Both the position numbers and the translations under genes were made by a program. Shown in pieces: positions 37,292 through 40,218 of a DNA stretch of 40,218 nt. The DNA comes from Nanobdellota archaeon. Its GTDB lineage: Archaea > Nanobdellota > Nanobdellia > Pacearchaeales > GW2011-AR1. The stretch covers positions 1 through 40,218 of the forward strand of contig JANLHN010000012.1 in NCBI GenBank assembly GCA_024654505.1. The letters are read 5' to 3'. How positions within the stretch are numbered: the stretch's first letter is position 1; every line of letters begins with the position of its first letter. Below the pieces are notes generated by a model that worked only from the letters and a program-made list of their open reading frames with translations, ran no database searches and was not told the DNA's origin.

Positions 37292-37367
37292 CGCCCGAGG
37301 CAGGACTTGAACCTGCGACCCCCGCATTAGGAGTGCGGTGCTCTAATCCAAACTGAGCTACCCGGGC
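37292..37367 (-). tRNA. tRNA-Arg (CCT)
   Basis: GCCCGGG/CTCGGGC acceptor, GCTC/GAGC, CCGCA-CTCCTAA-TGCGG, GCAGG-TTCAAGT-CCTGC. Confidence 0.95.
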
Positions 37368-37377
37368 ATGTTTAAAG

Positions 37378-37884
37378 TTAGATTTTAGGGATATAAAAGT
37401 CTTCTGTGGGCTTCGCTAATCGGAGGATATTATAGAAAGGATCTGCTTTGAAAATGATTCTTCCAATTTTTATAAGATAATATTGGTGTATAAATCCGAA
37501 TAGGCTCATTTGAGTTTTTCTCTTTAAATCTTCCTTTGAAAACTGGCCAGTGTTTACTAAAAGAGTAATCAAAACCAAACTTTGAATATGACATGGGAGA
37601 AACTGTTTTTTTCCAATCAACCGAGTAATTCTTCTGTAAAAGTGTTTATGTAAAAGAATTAGTAGAAATGGTCTTTCACTAGAATATGTTTTTTGAACAT
37701 AATTAAAAACGTTCTTTAAAGTTTCTTCTTTGTTCCTTCCCCTAAGCTTTTTTGCAATGAGAGAAAGTTTTGGGCTTTTTTCTATTTCCCTTTTACCAAT
37801 AAACCCTGGTAAAAGTATAAGAGGGAGTACAAAAAATAAGAAAAAATAGAAAACTAAAAATATTAATATCCAGAGCAAGACCAT
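37378..37884 (-). CDS. Hypothetical protein with N-terminal TM segment
   Basis: 168-aa ORF with TATA (plus-strand cttataaag 37906-37914) ~26 nt upstream. Confidence 0.65.
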   Translation of the reverse strand: MVLLWILIFLVFYFFLFFVLPLILLPGFIGKREIEKSPKLSLIAKKLRGRNKEETLKNVFNYVQKTYSSERPFLLILLHKHFYRRITRLIGKKQFLPCHIQSLVLITLLVNTGQFSKEDLKRKTQMSLFGFIHQYYLIKIGRIIFKADPFYNILRLAKPTEDFYIPKI

Positions 37885-37905
37885 GTTTGATTATGTTTAG
37901 TGTTT

Positions 37906-37914
37906 CTTATAAAG
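37906..37914 (-). promoter_or_regulatory. TATA box for 37884 CDS
   Basis: cttataaag ~26 nt from start codon. Confidence 0.5.
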
Positions 37915-38020
37915 ATTGTCTTATTGGAAAATGAGGAGATGGAGTCGCATTAGCCAAGTAGGTCCAGAGGAAAATCCTCGCTCGTTGTTTATTACATTCA
38001 CAACGAAGGAATCGAACATA

Positions 38021-38099
38021 GGGTTCGAATGAGGGGAAGTAACTTTCTTTGAAAGTTTCACTTCCTCACTCGCTTTGCTCATGAGGGGAGGAGGATTCG
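38021..38099. repeat. Two partial copies of tRNA-Leu 3' end and flank
   Basis: gggttcgaatgagggga 38021-38037 = 38165-38181; atgaggggaggaggattcg 38081-38099 = 38173-38191. Confidence 0.9.
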
Positions 38100-38173
38100 G
38101 CTTCGTGTCAAAGACACTCGCTGACATCGGTCTCGCTTCGCTCACTGCGTTGTCAAACCCTAAAGGGTTCGAA

Positions 38174-38256
38174 TGAGGGGAGGAGGATTCGAACCCCCGC
38201 AGGTATAAACCAATACGGCCTTAACGTATCCCGTTTGACCACTCCGGCATCCCCTC
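38174..38256 (-). tRNA. tRNA-Leu, apparent anticodon AAG
   Basis: GAGGGGA/TCCCCTC acceptor; ATACG-TTAAGGC-CGTAT anticodon arm; class II variable arm; GGGGG-TTCGAAT-CCTCC T arm; aligns base-for-base in length with tRNA-Leu(CAA). Confidence 0.85.
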
Positions 38257-38356
38257 ACATAAAGGTATGTGCTTCTTAGAATAAAAAGATTAGCTTTTTA
38301 TCCAAATGGGGAAGTAACTTTCTTCGAATGTTTTGTACTTCCTTCTTCTTGAAAAA

Positions 38357-38439
38357 TGAGGAGAGGAGGATTCGAACCCCCGTAGGCATAAGCCAGCAGA
38401 TTTTGAGTCTGCCCCGTTTGACCACTCCGGCATCTCCTC
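38357..38439 (-). tRNA. tRNA-Leu (CAA)
   Basis: GAGGAGA/TCTCCTC acceptor; GCAGA-CTCAAAA-TCTGC; class II variable arm TGGCTTATGCCTAC. Confidence 0.95.
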
Positions 38440-38446
38440 GAATTTA

Positions 38447-38462
38447 GGTCAAACGTTTGACC
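38447..38462. repeat. Perfect 16-bp palindrome made of the Leu D-arm sequence
   Basis: GGTCAAACGTTTGACC; each half equals the tRNA-Leu D-loop segment GGTCAAAC or its complement. Confidence 0.9.
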
Positions 38463-38523
38463 GAGCAGTTAGCTTTGAGAAAGCTAAACGCTTACATCCT
38501 TTCGAAATGCTGGCTGTGAGCAG

Positions 38524-38537
38524 CTCCGGCATCTCCT
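38524..38537 (-). repeat. Partial copy of the tRNA-Leu(CAA) 5' end
   Basis: ctccggcatctcct identical to 38425-38438. Confidence 0.85.
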
Positions 38538-38561
38538 TGGATAAATTTAGGGGTGAATATT

Positions 38562-38573
38562 GATATAAAAAAC
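38562..38573 (-). promoter_or_regulatory. TATA box aligned to the decoy 5' copy of tRNA-Leu
   Basis: Plus-strand gatataaaaaac, ~28 nt from the decoy 5' end (~38539) but ~128 nt from the intact tRNA start. Confidence 0.5.
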
Positions 38574-38594
38574 TATGGATTAAATCCTATAAAT

Positions 38595-38604
38595 GCTTTT
38601 ATAG
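38595..38604 (+). promoter_or_regulatory. TATA box for NUDIX gene at 38625
   Basis: gcttttatag ~25 nt before ATG 38625. Confidence 0.5.
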
Positions 38605-38624
38605 ACTGAGACTTTTTCAAAAAG

Positions 38625-39107
38625 ATGGTTGAAGAAAAGAGAAGGAAACAGATGACTGTTGCAATTTATTATAATTCCGGAGGAATTCTTCTTGGTTTAA
38701 AAAAAAGGGGTTTTGGAGAGGGGCGATGGAATGGATATGGAGGGAAAGTAAAACCGGGAGAGACTATTAATGGAGCCACTCGACGAGAAGTGTTTGAAGA
38801 AGCAGGAATAGTGGTTGGAGGATTAAAAAATATTGGCCTTATTGATTTTGAATTTGTAGACAAGCCGGGAGAGGTTCTTGAAGTTCATTTCTTAAGAATT
38901 TTAGACTATTATGGGGAACCAAGAGAAACAGAAGAAATGAGTCCGGGGTGGTTTGATTTAGATAAAATCCCCTATGATAAAATGTGGCCAGATGATATTT
39001 ATTGGATGCCTATGTTTTTGAGAGGGGAAAAATTTGGAGGAAGAATTCTTTTTAAGGACCAGGACACTATTCTTGAAAATGATATTCGACCGGTGAATTT
39101 TGCTTAA
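38625..39107 (+). CDS. NUDIX hydrolase, MutT/MTH1-like
   Basis: GRWNGYGGKVKPGETINGATRREVFEEAGIVV (Nudix box). Confidence 0.93.
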   Translation: MVEEKRRKQMTVAIYYNSGGILLGLKKRGFGEGRWNGYGGKVKPGETINGATRREVFEEAGIVVGGLKNIGLIDFEFVDKPGEVLEVHFLRILDYYGEPRETEEMSPGWFDLDKIPYDKMWPDDIYWMPMFLRGEKFGGRILFKDQDTILENDIRPVNFA

Positions 39108-39193
39108 TCATTAAGTTTAAAAGTTGGTTCAAAGAACCATCATGTTTAAAGTGGGGTTACGCAAGCTTTAAAAACCAAAAATTCTCAAGAATA

Positions 39194-39304
39194 CTAGACG
39201 GCCATAATGGTTTGGTTACACCTGATCCCATTCCGAACTCAGAAGTTAAGCTTACCATGTTCGTGCTTGTACTGTCTCTGATGGGAACGCACGAAGCTGT
39301 CTAC
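39194..39304 (+). rRNA. rrf: 5S ribosomal RNA
   Basis: ctagacggccataatggtttgg...cctgatcccattccgaactcagaagttaagcttacca...gatgggaacgc...gctgtcta; terminal stem tagacggc/gctgtcta; TATA-like ctttaaaaa ~26 nt upstream. Confidence 0.9.
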
Positions 39305-39332
39305 CTTTTATTTTGGGTGGTTGGGAGAAATC

Positions 39333-39341
39333 ATTATAAAC
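39333..39341 (+). promoter_or_regulatory. TATA box for 39363 CDS
   Basis: attataaac ~26 nt before ATG 39363. Confidence 0.5.
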
Positions 39342-39362
39342 GCTTTTTAGTTATTAAATAAA

Positions 39363-39767
39363 ATGATATTAACTAAATTACTATTTCATCCAATATTTCT
39401 CTCTGTCCTATTCGCATACATTTTGTCCCAGTCTATAAAGATGTTTATTTTGGTATGTCATGAAAAGGAATTCTCAATAAAACTTATTTTTAGAAGAAGG
39501 AATATGCCTTCTTCACACTCGGCCACGGTTGCTGCTTTAACTGTCTCTTCTTTTTTATACGAGGGAGTAACTCCTTTAACAATAGCTATTTTCTTTTTCT
39601 CCATAATTGTTTTAAGAGATTCGTTAGGGGCTAATTATGGAATGCCAAAAAAAGGAAAGGAGATTATAGTTAGGGGAGTAGGAAGAATACACTCTTTATT
39701 AGAGGTTGTTGTAGGTGTTGGAATCGGGGCCGTAATAGGAGGTATTATATTCTTAATAGGGCCTTGA
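39363..39767 (+). CDS. Divergent PAP2-family / DUF212-like membrane protein
   Basis: RRRNMPSSHSATVAAL; LRDSLGANYGM; RIHSLLEVVVGVGIGAVIG. Confidence 0.8.
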   Translation: MILTKLLFHPIFLSVLFAYILSQSIKMFILVCHEKEFSIKLIFRRRNMPSSHSATVAALTVSSFLYEGVTPLTIAIFFFSIIVLRDSLGANYGMPKKGKEIIVRGVGRIHSLLEVVVGVGIGAVIGGIIFLIGP

Positions 39768-39774
39768 CTTGTTT

Positions 39775-39972
39775 TTAATACTTCTTAAACTTATTAATCA
39801 GTTCAAGGGTATCTGTTTGTCCTAAGATTTGTGCTCTGCAGCAGTATCTTTTTAGGCCAACTTCGTCTAGAGCTTCTTTATTTGTCTTCCCAGAGGTTAT
39901 AAGCTCCTTATACTTAACATAGAGGTGTGCAATTGGCTTTCCACAACTAAAACACCTTATTGGAATTATCAT
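39775..39972 (-). CDS. rpoN: DNA-directed RNA polymerase subunit N (Rpb10)
   Basis: MIIPIRCFSCGKPIAHLY...LDEVGLKRYCCRAQIL. Confidence 0.95.
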   Translation of the reverse strand: MIIPIRCFSCGKPIAHLYVKYKELITSGKTNKEALDEVGLKRYCCRAQILGQTDTLELINKFKKY

Positions 39973-39993
39973 ATTTGATTAGCGAAATTTGGC

Positions 39994-40005
39994 TATTTAA
40001 ATATA
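39994..40005 (-). promoter_or_regulatory. TATA box for rpoN
   Basis: tatttaaatata ~27 nt from start at 39972. Confidence 0.5.
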
Positions 40006-40053
40006 ACTATCTCAAGGGAAGATACTTGTAGGAAACTGTTAGTTTCCTCGAAT

Positions 40054-40218
40054 TTAAAGTTTCTTGTTGGAGGTATTCTTTTCTAAGACCTTTAAAGAGT
40101 CATCTCTCCAAACCTCTTTAGTCCTTGCATGTATACTTTGGGAGTTATCTATCAGAATAGAAATCCCTTCAAGGATTAAATTAAGTTTTTCTTCATTATC
40201 CTTTGCCACGTCTTTATT
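40054..40218 (-). CDS. C-terminal part of an unknown CDS running off the window
   Basis: Reverse frame NKDVAKDNEEKLNLILEGISILIDNSQSIHARTKEVWRDDSLKVLEKNTSNKKL* open to the window edge. Confidence 0.5.
   Translation of the reverse strand, partial: NKDVAKDNEEKLNLILEGISILIDNSQSIHARTKEVWRDDSLKVLEKNTSNKKL

Noticed and set aside
37921-38145. 74-aa minus-strand ORF in the tRNA-repeat region
   Set aside because: Overlaps tRNA-derived repeats and hairpins; low-complexity composition.

Overview
The window is archaeal, and gene content and style suggest a DPANN-like lineage (Pacearchaeota/Woesearchaeota-type; inference). It has four parts. (1) 1-9794: an S10/spc ribosomal-protein operon running uL22 (partial), uS3, uL29, eIF1/SUI1, uS17, uL14, uL24, eS4, uL5, uS14, uS8, uL6, eL32, eL19, uL18, uS5, uL30, uL15, SecY, then a DUF106/EMC3-like protein. 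(2) 11112-34245: a SpoIIM-like membrane protein, then a surface-glycan/N-glycosylation island. It contains a GlcNAc-1-P transferase, an AglB/STT3 oligosaccharyltransferase, a UDP-GlcNAc 2-epimerase, glycosyltransferases, methyltransferases, SDRs, a CDP-glucose branch (RfbF, RfbG, SDR, split transketolase, RfbH) and a flippase. (3) 34251-36808: SecD and SecF. (4) 36840-39300: five tRNA genes (Gly-TCC, Arg-GCG, Arg-CCT, a Leu with apparent anticodon AAG, Leu-CAA), an orphan 5S rRNA, then a DUF212-like protein, RpoN and a partial CDS. The most interesting signals are: (a) tRNA genes nested between partial copies of their own ends, where for two of them the TATA box sits 28 nt from the decoy 5' copy and an anti-D-arm sequence lies just upstream of the real tRNA; (b) a split transketolase embedded among RfbF/G/H, suggesting a branched-chain CDP-sugar; (c) a family of intergenic inverted repeats with 3-nt loops; (d) an apparent A34 Leu tRNA. 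All calls come from reading the sequence; no database search was run.
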